A stretch of 64,000 nt of DNA. Origin: Anseranas semipalmata (taxonomy: Eukaryota; Chordata; Aves; Anseriformes; Anseranatidae). Below are positions 45,758-57,079 of this stretch, in pieces (the first letter of the stretch is position 1; each line of letters opens with the position of its first letter). Where the stretch lies: the NCBI GenBank assembly GCA_013399115.1, contig VXAA01003175.1, positions 1-64,000 of the forward strand. The letters are read 5' to 3'. Position numbers and translations under genes: made by a program. Under the pieces are notes generated by a model. It was not told the origin of the DNA and ran no database searches. It saw nothing but the letters and a program-made list of their open reading frames with translations.

Positions 45758-45832
45758 ACAGAATCATAGAATCACAGAATGGGTTGGGTTGGAAGGGGAC
45801 TTTAAGGATCATCAAGTCCAATCAATCCCATG
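45758..45832 (-). mobile_element. Avian CR1 LINE 3' end, reverse strand
   Basis: 'CAGAATCATAGAATCACAGA', 'ATGGGTTGGGTTGGAAGGGG' and 'ACTTTAAGGATCATCAAGTC' are the reverse complement of a bird CR1 terminus, octamers included. Similarity stops after 'CCAATCAATCCC', so only about 75 bp inserted or survived. It is the least diverged CR1 in the window and the best lineage marker. Confidence 0.95.
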
Positions 45833-48267
45833 TAAATCAGGGGCTTCAAGGACCACATTGGTCGGGAGTGCTGTTGCCCAAGAGGGAAGCACCTCCAGGT
45901 GAGAAGTCAGAGATCGGGTGGGACAAGTTGCCTTGGGAAGGTGCCTTGCTGCCTTGACCATGGCCAGGGAGAGAGTTTGTTTCCATCTCAGGGCACAAAC
46001 CTGGGCCTCAGTGGATGCACCCTGGAGCAGGGAAGAGGCAGGCAGGCAGCCTTTAGGAATGACCCTGCACTGGTTCAGCAGAATTAGTGTTTGCATTCAG
46101 CTAGTTTCACTTTAAAACCACTGAATGATAAGACAACAAAAGAAGCAATCCTTCATGCACAGAAGCATTTTGGGTTTGGAACAACTGAGGTGTCACCCCC
46201 AAGGCAGGCTAAGTCAATACCAGGGAATAAGATGGAGGCAGGTGGGTGGAGGAGGATGGGGTGGGACGTGGGTCTGTGCCTGTTTTGGGGCACACACGGC
46301 TCCCTCTTCAGGGAACCCTCTCATTTACGTCTTGCTGTGACGCAGTTTTGGCATCTCGGGAGATGTCAGGCTGCAGGAAGGCTGCACTCTGGGTAAGGCT
46401 GAGCAAACCATTGCTCCTTTAGAATCAATCCCCTCCACTTCCATCGGCATAGAGGAGACACAGAGAGCTGGGGATGCAAAACCAGAAGAACCAACGGGCT
46501 CTTCTCTAAAGTCTCTAAAGATTCAAGCCAGGGAATTGCCCTAAAAACAAATTGTACCGGAGCCTTGCAGGCATGGGGCTGCCCCTCAGCAGAGGTGAGC
46601 ATCTGTCAGTGCTGAGCCTGACCCACCCCAGCAGCCCAGGGAGGCAGCAAGGGAAGTCCAGGCTGGCACAACACTGTGTTGGACCAATGGAAGAGAGGAG
46701 CCATCAAAGGCAGAAAAAATAAAAAATCTCATTTGCTGATAGTGGGAAAATAATTTTTTCCCATTTCTAGTTGCAAACACTTGTTTTTGAAGTAGAGGAG
46801 ATGTTTGGGGCTTACAGTGCCTACAGGCACTACGAGGCAAAATGGGACTTTAACACAAGCTCAAGGGAAAGGGGTTCAAAGGGCTTTTCCAAACCAAGAA
46901 ATGGGAAATTCACTTGTTGTGCACTGAATGTGCGGGAGGTAAGGGAAACCCTCCCTCCTCTCACACTCACCACCTCCTGCCATGCTCTCAGCCAGGTAGG
47001 TAACATGCACGGTCACCGCAGAGCTTCCCAGCCCCTCCTGCAAGGCCACAGCCTCTCCGTGTGTCCATGCACATATTAAAAGCACCTATGTATTGCTCCT
47101 GCAAAGTCGTCTCAGAAAGGAGATCTCCTCCCCCAAAAAAGTGTTGGATCAGGCCGAGGCTAAATGGGGACACTGTGCTGGGACTGGGTGACCACCACCT
47201 GTGACCCTGCTCTGAGAGAGGAGCTGGACCCCAAGCTGAGGGAGAAGATGTTCTCAGGCTCCGGTGGCCGCACAGGCTCCATTGATGATGCTAGAAAATG
47301 AGGCTTAGGGACTGATCCTGAACTTGAAGCTCATCAGTGTTGACTCCTTTTTGGACCACCCCATGGGTGTCTGCAGGGCAGGATCAAGACATAGTTTGGG
47401 GACAGGTCATTCCAGGCTACACCCCCAGTATGAACTGGGGAGCAATTACAGTCTCTCCTCCATACGTGGTCCTCCAACACTATCCCAGCAGGCTTTAGAC
47501 CTTGCAACACCCCAAATGCACCCTGAAGCAAGACCCCAGGATGGCAGCAGACACCCCCTCCCCACTACATAGCACCCAGCCTTGCATCCTTCTCCATGGC
47601 CCTATAATATAGCGATTACTTTGGATGGTGGTGGTAGCATTGTAAATCTGGGTGGCTGCCCCAATTACAGCCAAAGGGGATGGTCCAAAATGGGGTCCTG
47701 GTCATGAGCTGTCTCCCTCACAGCACCCACAGACCCCCGGAGCAAGCTTCCTACCCTTGGCTGAACTAACAGTCAGGAGCTGAAGCACCCACCACGCTGA
47801 AATAACTTCGTCGTGGCTCAGCCACGGTGCCAGACACGTTGGCCAATGCTCCCAAGCTTTGCAGAGCCAACAGCATGGGGGGAAGAGCCCTGTTTCATCT
47901 AGCAGCAAATTCCTGACTACTCTGAGAGGGACTCAGTGGCCTGGGGAACATCTCCTGGGAAATGAAGTTGGGGGAGAAAAGGAGGATTATTCCCTGTTTA
48001 CTGAAAGAAGCTGATTATTTGGGCAGTTTGGGCAGGCTGGAAGATCCTCCTGCACACCAAGTGCAGCTGTCATGGAGCATCGTTCCTTCTCCGGCATCTT
48101 CAGCCTGTTGATACCTTCCTGGTTTAGGTCACTGAAGAGGAACGTGTCAGAATTCAACCCTTCCTCAAAAAATAAGCAATATTCCCAAATGCCTAGCCCT
48201 CAGCCTCTTCCTCATGATGTATCCAACTTTCCCCAGGAAGTGTTAAGTGTCACAAGTTGCCTTTTTT
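45833..48267. other. Unique noncoding DNA, no gene seen
   Basis: Conflicting frames up to 102 codons on both strands, none recognisable. A G-rich run at 46,225-46,275 has mild quadruplex potential. GC content rises toward the right. Confidence 0.5.
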
Positions 48268-48300
48268 CAGGGAGGGAAACTGAGGCACACAGCAGATGTT
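48268..48300 (-). mobile_element. MIR core fragment, reverse strand
   Basis: 'GGAGGGAAACTGAGGCACAC' then 'AGCAGATG' matches the reverse complement of the MIR core (tgtgcctcagtttcccc). About 30 bp aligns. Confidence 0.5.
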
Positions 48301-49057
48301 TTTTCTAAGGAAGAACAAAATCCACTTGTCATTAATATTGCAAAATGGCAAGTTTGTTGACACGGTCCAATGGTCCATGCTGTTGTAGACCTGAATCTCC
48401 AGGGGGCCTGAACCTACAGCTGGACATGAACATTTTGCAAAGATTGAGCATGTCACTGAAACCACATGCACCAAAACACATACCCCAACCACACGGTTCC
48501 CCCAGGACCCTTCAATGGGGACACTGAGGCTCCATAGCAGGATGCAAAACATAATCTATAAGTGTCAGTTGACATAGAGCAAGGGATCGTTGGCTCCTCA
48601 CCCTTCCTGCATCTGGCCAATGTGAAGTGGAAAGGTGTGGATGGTCCCAACCAGCTTTGCCAAGGAGGTCCCAACATACCTCATTGGCCTCCCAGCCCCA
48701 CTGACTGCTGGATACTTCAGTCAGGTGCACACGGATGGACCCAAGGAACCCTGCTGGTTCCATCCTGGGACATGGCATGTCAGCACACAGAAGGATCAAG
48801 GTGCTGAGATGTCCTGTTAGCAAGACGGCACCAAAATACATGTTTGAGGCCAGATGTTGCATATGCAGCAAAGCTGGTGATCCATGGGGAGAGATGGAGA
48901 AGGTCACCTCTCTGCTATATTGGTCTACGTCCAGGGTGAGGTCAGGGTGAACCTGGCCATGGAAAATGTCCATAGGTGGGGCACAAGAGTACATTGGGCA
49001 CAAGAGATGGGGCTGCTAATCCAAATTGTCACTAGCAAGCTGCCTTTGGCTGCCCTG
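48301..49057. other. Unique noncoding DNA
   Basis: The 163-codon reverse frame at 48,512-49,003 overlaps four other frames on both strands and has no domain. No repeat recognised. Confidence 0.45.
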
Positions 49058-49100
49058 GAGCCTCAGTTTCCCTACCTGCAAGCATAAGATAAATCCCCAA
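49058..49100 (+). mobile_element. MIR core fragment, + strand
   Basis: 'GAGCCTCAGTTTCCCTACCT' followed by 'GCAAGCATAAGATAAATCC' follows 'tgcctcagtttccctatctgtaaaatgagataa'. Short but convincing for its length. Confidence 0.6.
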
Positions 49101-49467
49101 CCTGAAGGCAGAAGGTGCCTTGCCACGTGTCTGTCTTCACCTGCACAATTTCAGCTAAAATGCTGCTTGGGAGGACATGATAAGGGGATGCCAAGGCTGT
49201 TTGCCAGCCTGCCCAGCAGCAACAAGCCGGTTTGACAGCCAAGCATCATGGGGAAAGGAGGAGAAATAGAGCTGGCTGACTTTCTGGGAGCGAGGCAAGA
49301 CATTGAGGATGCTCATAGGTTTTATCTGAGATGTCTGGGCACACTTGGGAGGCATGAGAGGAACATTTTGGGGTCTTTGAATATCAGAGAGGGGCTCATT
49401 CCCCAGGCATTCATGGGCATCTCCTGGGAGAGTGAAACTCCCAGAGATGTTGTAACTGGCCACAAAC
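49101..49467. other. Unique noncoding DNA
   Basis: No recognisable feature. Frames here continue into the CAT array and are not coding. Confidence 0.45.

Positions 49468-49524
<57 letters not shown>
49468..49524 (+). repeat. (CAT)n microsatellite, about 19 units
   Basis: A trinucleotide array, perfect to 49,524. Three reading frames through it give polySer, polyAsp and polyMet strings, which explains the odd 76-, 99- and 114-codon frames. Its purity suggests it is young and polymorphic. Confidence 0.98.
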
Positions 49525-49905
49525 TATTGAGATATTGCTGCCAATAACTGCTGCAACTAAGGTTGCCAGTGGGGGAGACAGTGGTTTTCCAAGCCAAAAA
49601 CAGTGTGTTGTCCTCTGAATTGCCTCCCTGGGACCTCTCAAACCTTTGCATCAGCAGGGGGAACAAAAGATGCTCTTCCTACGACCAGCAGGGCCAGGCT
49701 GAGTGTCCTCCCAGAGCTGGGCAAGTCCCTTACCCACCAGGAACATCACCTGCCACCTGCCTTCAAGGTCCACATCTCCAGGTTTCATAGCAAACTATCG
49801 GCTGCTTCATGGTCTCTGCTTTGGGCAAGAAGAGGTACAGACATGAAGGTGGTGGGAAGTGTTGGACGAAGCCCTTGTTCACCACCCATCACTCCTGGAG
49901 GAAAC
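49525..49905. other. Unique noncoding DNA
   Basis: Two + frames of 75-115 codons overlap with no recognisable domain. Confidence 0.45.
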
Positions 49906-49935
49906 AAAAAAAAAAGAGAGAGAGAGAGAGAGAGA
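49906..49935 (+). repeat. A10 followed by (GA)10
   Basis: Ten adenines pass directly into ten GA dinucleotides. A purine-only tract such as this can form triplex DNA and is commonly polymorphic. Confidence 0.95.
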
Positions 49936-50349
49936 TTTTATTATTCTTAATGATTTATATTACTAATGACTGCTATCATCCCCAGCCACCATGCCAGACT
50001 GCGCCCCCCCCGTGCTGGCATCTGTGTGCTCTCAAAGTAAATTTGCTTTGCAAGGAGGCTTAAAGCGTGCACTTTGAGATGAAGGGAATAGACCCAACTC
50101 GTTTACACAAACAAGCAGGAGAACAGGCTTGTCACATTCCAGGCGTGCTTCCCCCGGCTGCCGGCCCCCTCCCCATCCAGCGGAGGAAAAGCTCTTTTTC
50201 AAAAGAAATCCAGCATGGAAAGCTCCCCTTCTGCAGCAATCCAGCGGGGAATCTATCTGTACACATGCACATTTTAGCTCCCAGGGCAATTTTTATGTCC
50301 ACCATCGGGGCTGTGAAGTTGTTTAGCATCCGAATGCCAGCAGCTGCAT
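49936..50349. promoter_or_regulatory. Left shoulder of the CpG-rich segment; possible conserved element
   Basis: 50,040-50,345 mixes AT cores (TTTTTATGTCC, CTTTTTCAAAAG) with scattered CpGs, resembles conserved noncoding sequence, and leads straight into the CpG-island-like block. The 171- and 206-codon frames that cross it on opposite strands are not recognisable proteins. Confidence 0.3.
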
Positions 50350-50880
50350 CCACAGGTGGGGAAGGGTCCCGGGCCCACGCCAACCCCGGAGCGGCCACTG
50401 GGAAGCCACCGGCACCACGCCGATGCTCGCCCGGCTCAGCCCGCGGTGGGACCGAGGGGGAGCCACAGCCTCCGTGTGCGGGACTGGGAAAAGAAACTAC
50501 GGGAGGGAAATCAGATAAGGCGCATTCCTGGGCGCACATTGCTGAAATGACTTCACATCGCAGCTCGAATGCCCATACTTGACCGGGGAGCCGTCCAAAT
50601 GCACTTGATTTATCGAGGCACAGGCAGAGGAGGGTGTTTCCCCACCCCTGTGCCCCCCGCCTCGCGGCTGGGGGAACGGTGACAATGTGCCTCTTGTGCT
50701 TGAAGTGTGGCACAAGAGAAATGGGAAATGCCGGCGGAGCGATAAGCAGCATTCCAGCCAGAAATGCAAACTCGGCGCGCGCCCGTCACTCGGCGGCTGC
50801 CTCCCAGCCAGCCGGGCGCTCTCACCCCAGCAGTGGTGCCTGCCCAGGGCTTGCCACCACGCGATAAAGTCCCGAAATTG
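50350..50880. promoter_or_regulatory. CpG-island-like segment
   Basis: I count about 40 CpG dinucleotides in 530 bp of roughly 60% GC DNA, close to the number expected by chance and several times the density of neighbouring kilobases. Clusters such as 'CTCGGCGCGCGCCCGTCACT' and 'AGCCCGCGGTGGGACCGAGG' stand out. In birds this fits an unmethylated promoter or an orphan CpG island. No TATA box, known first exon or transcript direction could be assigned. Confidence 0.6.
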
Positions 50881-51182
50881 AAGCTGGCTGGAAAAGCAGC
50901 CCGCCATTCACCTTTACCCCGTGTCGCTGGGCTGTCCTGGAGCCACCAGGCACCAGCAGTGATCGAGTTCCACCAATCCCCCATCCTCCCCAGGTGCACC
51001 AGGTCTCCTCTATCCAAATCCCAATGCGCGCCTGATTCCTTCCTCAGATTTTCCTCCTTTCCCTCAAAAGGATAAAAGCTCTCTTTGCTGCCCCAAGATA
51101 CTCAGCAGAGGAAAATTATTAACACCAGGACTACATTCAGAACATCCCCAGAGGAGGACAGTTTGATAGGTCTCATTCTGCA
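50881..51182. other. Noncoding DNA, right shoulder of the CpG-rich zone
   Basis: No gene recognised. CpG density falls off here. Confidence 0.45.
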
Positions 51183-51217
51183 TAAGGGGAAACTGAGGCA
51201 CAAAATGTGTGGCTCAG
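51183..51217 (-). mobile_element. MIR core fragment, reverse strand
   Basis: 'TAAGGGGAAACTGAGGCACA' matches the reverse complement of 'tgtgcctcagtttcccc(atctgta)'. It lies inside a 219-codon frame, another sign that the frame is not a conserved protein. Confidence 0.6.
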
Positions 51218-51588
51218 CTTCATGCACTTCCTCACCTGAATTTGGGCTGGAAGCACACGGACTGAGTTACCTAACCCTGCTTAGGAGGCAGCTGGGCGAG
51301 ACTTGTTTGCCATCACGCCTCAAGCTGGAGGGGGAATTTGGAGGGGTGGGATACAAAAAGCCCCGCTGGAACCCAGCCCTGACAGCTGAGGTTTGGGGCT
51401 GTTTATTTTCTGTGCTCGTCTGGCAGAGGGAAGAGAGACCAGGGTCACGGCAAGGGCTCAGGGGTGTGGGAAAGAGAATTATGGCAGGTAAGGCCATGCG
51501 AAAGGAAAGGGGTCTCCCAAAACCCACAGCAGACTGGAGATGGGGCCAGCTCGGCTCTGTCAAGAAACATGAGCTACCACCTCCGGCA
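51218..51588. other. Unique noncoding DNA
   Basis: Covered by the 219-codon + frame (51,085-51,744) and a 98-codon reverse frame. Neither matches a known family. No splice-bounded exon can be argued. Confidence 0.4.
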
Positions 51589-51613
51589 TGCTCCCTGCCT
51601 CAGTTTCCCCAAG
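51589..51613 (+). mobile_element. MIR core fragment, + strand
   Basis: 'CTCCCTGCCTCAGTTTCCCC' is an exact match to the MIR core. Only about 20-25 bp are recognisable. Confidence 0.45.
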
Positions 51614-52761
51614 CGCTGACCTCCCAGGGGCTGAACTTTGCTGTTATTTCCTCCCCATCAGACCCCAGGGAAGCGCTGGGATTTTTCCTGCTGCCCCAGC
51701 ACTTGGCCCCGGCAGCCTGGGTGTTCCTCGGCGGCGCTGCCTAAATCTGCCCTGGCCTCGCATGCACGAGCACAGCCCGGGGTGCTGCGATTATCAGCTA
51801 AAACCTGCTCCCTCGGGCTTTATTGCTATCGCGCAGACATACCAAGCCACTGACTTTTACCTTTGTCCATCGCCATGGTGGAGTTTCCTGGCTTGCTGCT
51901 TGTTTATGCATGTTTCCTCCCCGCGCCGTGACTCAAGCCTCAGGTATTTGCAATTTGGTCATTACTGAGCCAAGCCACCTTCCCAGCACCGGGGAGACGC
52001 GGGGCCACTGCTGAAGCCCTCACTTAAGGTGAGCGCCCAAGCTCTCGCTGCCCCAGGGCTATGGCACCCCTCTGGTGCTCCAGCGTGCACCCCTCTGCAC
52101 CCCCTAGGGAAAGGGGGAAGTCGTGATGCTGCGGAGGGCCGTACGCTTCAGCAGCATGCTGGAGATGTAGTGGTGGACCTGCAAGGTCTGGTGGCCCAGA
52201 CATGTTCCTTAACCCCAGAGGAAGGATTTAGGTGGTAGGGCCAGGGCAGAAAAGCCAGACCCACATCTGCCTTCATGGGGAGGACTAGCCCAGGGAGGAA
52301 CATGCAGCTGCATCTCCTGTAGGGTCTGGTGGGCACCCTCTCAGCCAGGGGTTGAAGGCAGGTGGCCTTGGGGCTCAGTCTGGGGCTGTCGCTGCAACCC
52401 ACATTATAGGGATGGTGCAGGACACAGGCACAGGTCCTGCACTTGATGGGTCCGTGACATATTCCTACAATGACCCCATCTGAAGACTGCTCAAAGCTGT
52501 ATTGATGCCCAAATCCACCCCGTGAAAGGGCAGGAATTTGGCTGAGCTGCCCCACTTGGGATCTGGGCACTTTCTTGAGTCCAGGCACCTCCAGGGATCA
52601 AGCTGCCCCTCTGAGCTGCAGTCCTCCACTGACTGCCAAGGACATGTAGGAGCTGAATTTAGGCACTGCCACCAAGGGTCCAGAATCCAGCAGGATGGAC
52701 CCAAAACTGAGCCCACCAAAGGCAGAGGGCCACGGCTGTTCACCTTGCACAAGATCCGGGG
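51614..52761. other. Unique noncoding DNA, no gene seen
   Basis: Frames up to 146 codons on both strands conflict. No recognisable repeat before the duplication at 52,762. Confidence 0.45.
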
Positions 52762-52895
52762 CCAACCCAGCTCTTGGCCCTGGACTTTCCAAGAAGATGA
52801 GGATGACACCTTCATTGGGCCGTTAGAGCCCACCCAGCTATTGGCCCTGCTCTTTACAAGACAGTGAAGATGATGGGACCATGGGTGTAGCTGGT
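52762..52895 (+). repeat. Degenerate 67-bp tandem duplication
   Basis: 'CCAACCCAGCTCTTGGCCCT' (52,762) and 'CCACCCAGCTATTGGCCCTG' (52,829) start two units that continue in parallel with '..CTTTCCAAGAAGATGAGGATG' and '..CTTTACAAGACAGTGAAGATG'. A weaker echo ('GAAGATGACAAGG') follows at 52,931. The reverse frame of 158 codons is repetitive as a result. An old local duplication, not a transposon. Confidence 0.7.
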
Positions 52896-53272
52896 CTGTG
52901 GGATGTTGCTCAGGGCCATTAAAAGCCCATGAAGATGACAAGGACGTTCGTTACCATCAGGGTCATCTGTCCTGCTGCACCATGGACAGGAGAGGCTCTG
53001 GGTGCCTCCCTGGTACACCAGTCCCCAAAAGGGCTCACCTCTGATTCACATCAGCACATCACACCATGGTGATGCCAACCAGCTGAGATATAGCCCACAG
53101 GTGGCAAACATGCTACAGCCATGGGACAAGAAGGAAAGACACACAAGGAAGACACCAACCGTGCTGAATGTAGTAGGAGCCTTGTAATGTGGAGCTCCCA
53201 ACACTTTCTCAGCATGTCCTGAATCTCACAGCACCTCCTGAAAGCTGGGGTGTCTGCCTATAGCTTTCCTCC
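52896..53272. other. Unique noncoding DNA
   Basis: Contains 'TGCTGCACCATGGACAGGAG' at 52,973, which overlaps a partial RE1/NRSF-like core. Otherwise featureless. Confidence 0.4.
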
Positions 53273-53298
53273 TCAGAGGTAAACTGAGGCACCGACTT
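53273..53298 (-). mobile_element. MIR core fragment, reverse strand
   Basis: 'CAGAGGTAAACTGAGGCACC' matches the reverse complement of the MIR core with one substitution. Short. Confidence 0.4.
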
Positions 53299-53699
53299 GT
53301 AGCTCCATCCTGGAGGCTCCTGCTCACTTGGTGAAGGCGTCTCCTACAGACATAGCCAGGGCTGAGGCACCACAGGATGTGTGTCCCCTCAAAACACCAG
53401 CGAAAACGTATTTTGCTGGCTAAATCTGTCCCATGAAGTCCAAACACAGATGCCCTACATGGATAAGAGATGGGAACTGTGTTGGAGAAGGAGGAAACAT
53501 GCAGAAGGGCTTTCCCTGTGGCTCTGCGTGTTCAGAGCACATACAGCAGGCAAGGACAAGCCGATGGAACGGCCGAGGAGCTCCCTTAGCTCCGCAGCTC
53601 CAGAGGAAGCCCCACGTCTCCTTGCAGCCACAAAGCAGGGGCACGCAGCGGGGGCTGCCCTCGCTCCTCACCTCTGCCACCCTCGCATGTTTCCAAGGG
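53299..53699. other. Unique noncoding DNA, no gene seen
   Basis: Frames of 111-123 codons in three conflicting phases (53,381-53,798) reflect GC-rich DNA. No domain recognised. Confidence 0.45.
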
Positions 53700-54010
53700 G
53701 CCGAACCCCACCATGACATCCTCCCCGGTGGGTCCCCGCTTCCCCATCCGTGCCTCCTTCCCCGATCCCCGTCCGGATCACTGTCCGTCACCTCTTAATC
53801 CCCAGCCTCTGACCTTCCACCTTTGTGCGGGTGAGGAAAAATCGCTCGCGTTGAGGCAAGAAGGAAACGAGCCGGAGTCTGATCCCCCTGATCCCTGCGC
53901 GACTCCGCTTCATCTCCCACCCACCCACGGTGTCCCCGGTGGCGAGACCCTAATCCCTCGGCCACCGCAGGGGACAGCTCGTGGAGGGAAGGTCCCCGCC
54001 GCAGGACACC
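53700..54010. promoter_or_regulatory. CpG-rich patch
   Basis: About 25 CpGs in 300 bp, e.g. 'GAAAAATCGCTCGCGTTGAG' and 'CCTGCGCGACTCCGCTTCAT'. Shorter than the 50.4 kb segment but clearly above the local average. Could be a small CpG island or the trace of a GC-biased recombination patch. No transcript evidence. Confidence 0.4.
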
Positions 54011-55117
54011 AAGGGCAAGCCTGGGGGTGGCAACCTGTCCCAATGCTACCAGAGGGTTGTTCTGCCCCAAATTCCCTTCCCGGCCGAGATGCAGGAGAGG
54101 AGCGACTCAAAGAAGAGCAAGATGGTTTGCTCCTTCATGTCTAGGGCCGCTGCTCCATCTAGTGTTGGAAACGTCCCTTCAGCTGGCGCTGCCTTGCCAC
54201 CGGCAGTGTCACCGAGAGGGACAGGCCAGCAGCCCGGAAAACAGGTCACTGACGCATTTTTTGGAGGAAAACAAAGCCTTGGAGATTTCATTAGTTTTCT
54301 CCTGTTTTCTGCCAGGAGGAGCTGTTCCTCGCCCAGCCCAGCAGCTCTGCAGACCCCATCTCTGCAGACAGCGAGCAGTAACTGCGCGGGAGACAGTCAC
54401 AAGCTGGTCAAAGCCAAGGGCACCATTTGCCTCTGCCCACACCTGACTTCACCATTTGATTAAAAGCAGCCTGGAGGACATTGGTGACCTGCAAATGGGC
54501 CGTGGCAGCAGTGTCTGACCACATCTGAGCACTCGAGTGAGGCACCTGGTTAATTCCTGCCCACACAGCCCCTCAATCTCCAAATGAAGCTACTGTGGTT
54601 CAGGATCAATCAGGAAAACCCTCCGGCAAAGAGCATTTGCAGGAGGCTGCTGCCACCAAGTGCAGGAGCTCACAGTGCCCATGACAACAGAAGCACCATC
54701 AGTAGTGTTCAGAGTTAACGCATTCTCATGGTGAGAAGGTGGCCATGGGAAGAGAAGAGTTCATTTCTCAGACTGGAAACAAGTTAGTGTTCAGTGCAGG
54801 TTACTGATGCAGGATCCTGAGCTGACAGGGATGCTCTGAGGGGACAGTTCAGGCCGTCTGCCTTCAACCCTCACCCACAATTAGTCCCCTGAAGTGACTG
54901 CTTTCTCCAGGGACAAGATGAGGAGCTGGGACAGCCCTGAGGTCGGACACTGACTTCAGGAGCAGCTATAGCCAGGTGAAACAAATCCCATCTCTCTCTG
55001 AACAAAAGCATCCTTGAGAGCTGTAAGATCTGGAGACATCCCGAAGGCTCACCTTCTACTCTAGAAAAGCTGCAAGCTGTAAGAAACCTGCTAAAACACA
55101 TAAAACCCACTATTATC
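54011..55117. other. Unique noncoding DNA, no gene seen
   Basis: Two + frames of 139 and 160 codons (53,981-54,463) overlap in different phases without domain similarity. An A-rich run closes the segment at 55,118-55,138. Confidence 0.5.
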
Positions 55118-55138
55118 CAAAAAAGAAAAAAAAAAAAA
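55118..55138 (+). repeat. A-rich tract
   Basis: AAAAAAG followed by A13. Simple sequence, no element body recognised to the left. Confidence 0.85.
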
Positions 55139-57079
55139 GTAGAGGTGAGCTTCCACTCCTCCATAAGGATGCGGGGAGAGAGGCGCTTTGGAAACTAAAT
55201 GGAAGGACACGGAATTTCGTAATTTCGCTGCAGGGCACATTTCCACCAGGCAGCCAAGTCTTGGGGTGAGACAGAGGAAACTGGTTCCTTTGCTTGGGAC
55301 AGCCCAGAAGGACCAACTTTGGGCCAGCTGGGTCTGTGGTGGATCCTGCCTGGCAGTTCTTGGGCTACCGTCTGCAGAAACCCATGGGCCAAAGGCAAGG
55401 GAGGAGAAAGGGCCCCATTCGGTGCTTCCGGAGAGCTGGAGGGACCGAGGGAGCGGGGGGCTGTTCCTCTGCCCAACCCAATGTCCTCAGTGCTTTTCGG
55501 GGAGCGCATAGGCTGGGGTTGAGCCTGCAGCGTGATAGAGGACAACCCTCTGCCACCAGTGCCGGTACTGGAGGACAACAGGAGATGGACGAGCACGCTC
55601 ACCCCTCAGCCAGCAGCTGCCAGGCGTTGATGTACCTGGGAGGAGGTAACACCAGACCCAGAGCCCCTCAGACAGAGACTTCTCCCAGCCCTGCAAAGCG
55701 AACGGTGGCGAGCAACAGGCAGGAAAACACACGAACAACAAAACGCAGGCAGCACCACCTTTCCTACACCACCACTGACCCTGGCCAACCAAGGCCGCCC
55801 AGGCCTCCATTTCCTCGGTTGAAATCAGGATCCTGCTTCTGACGTGCTTTGGCCTCCAATGTCTCCAGGAAGCTCGCTACCAGAGGTTCCCCTCTGTATG
55901 CCTGTCCCTGAACTTTCCTGCAGCTCCATTTCCAGCTTCTTATTCCCAAGGTATTTTCCTCTCTTGATGCTGTTAGAAAAGGGATTTTCTGGTGTTAAAC
56001 CAAACAGTGGGCACACTTAGAGCCCACCTGGGACCCAGCTCAGCACCAGGGCTGCAGACCGAAGCTGCCTGGCTCTCAGAGATGGAGAACCAGGGGGCAG
56101 CTGGATGGGTGACATCTCCTTTCCATAGCTTAAAGGCATGAAAATGTCCTTGCGTCACCTACAGTGAGATGAATGGTCATCCAGGCGAAACCAAGGCCTC
56201 TGCCTTGCACAAACCACCCACCTTTATCAGCACATTTAGTTGAATATCAACTCTGAAATATCTGGGCCTGTTGGGACTTACGGAAGTGACTGCTCCAAAT
56301 CATTGCTTCCAAAAGCAAGTGCTTTTTGCAAGTCTATAGGAACCAGGTGCCAGCAGAAGCCACATGAGCCTCTGGTGGCAAGAAGTGTCAGCAGCCCCCG
56401 GCTGCTCAGTTTGGCACCTGAAATGAAAGCTGAGGCTTTGGCAGAAGCTGCTGCCACGAGGTTTGACAGAGTAATTACAAGTTTCCATGTTTCCTGGATG
56501 CTCAGGGGGTTACTGGTGGGCTGGCAGGACCTCCTCCAGCCCCCAGAGCACACTCAGCACCCAAGCACATGCCAGGATGGCCCCGTATAGACATACGGCA
56601 GCCTGGCTCCCTGCCTTACATGGTCTTAGAATCACGGCAAAAGCCTCAGCCCTTGTCTACAGCATGGTCTGTGGCGTACTCCTACAAAACAGCTCCAGGA
56701 TGGAGATTGCAGACCTGTCTCCTGGTCAAACTGGAGATCACCATAGGACTATTAATGCCTGCTCCTGGTTGGAGCCCTGCAGTAAAGTCCAGAAACACAG
56801 ACTGTCCCCTGCTCCCCAGTGTCAAGGCCACATCCTGCGTCTCTTAACAAACGTAGAGAGCCATGGAAAGCACGAAAATGGATGGTGGCGCTGCCCTATG
56901 TGGCTTCTCTGATGTCTATTAACGCAGCTTCCCACTGTGGGTGAGTTATGGTCCTCTGCCCGGCCACCGCTCCTTACACAAGCTGGAGGGATAGGTGCTT
57001 AGTGACGCATGATGCGTCATGGCTTCCTGCTCTAGAAATAGAAGAAAGTGAGGATGCGGGGATGGGGGCTGGCAGGGTC
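55139..57079. other. Unique noncoding DNA, no gene seen
   Basis: The 182-codon + frame at 55,294-55,842 is covered on the reverse strand by frames of 135 and 107 codons, the usual picture in stop-poor GC-rich DNA. 56,240-56,912 is similar. None resembles a family I know. Confidence 0.45.

Noticed and set aside
49322..49666. Poly-Asp / poly-Ser / poly-Met proteins across 49.47-49.52 kb
   Set aside because: Purely translations of the (CAT)n microsatellite.
50132..50752. 206-codon reverse-strand open frame in the CpG-rich segment
   Set aside because: High GC explains the lack of stops; opposite-strand frames of 171 and 64 codons cover the same DNA. The peptide matches no family I know.
51085..51744. 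219-codon + strand open frame
   Set aside because: It contains a MIR core fragment near 51,190 and another near 51,600, overlaps a 98-codon reverse frame, lies in GC-rich stop-poor DNA, and has no recognisable domain.
55294..55842. 182-codon + strand open frame
   Set aside because: It has opposite-strand frames of 135 and 107 codons and a composition typical of random GC-rich DNA.
56365..56378. CTCF-like site at 'GCCTCTGGTGGCAA'
   Set aside because: The reverse strand has a mismatch in the essential GGC core.
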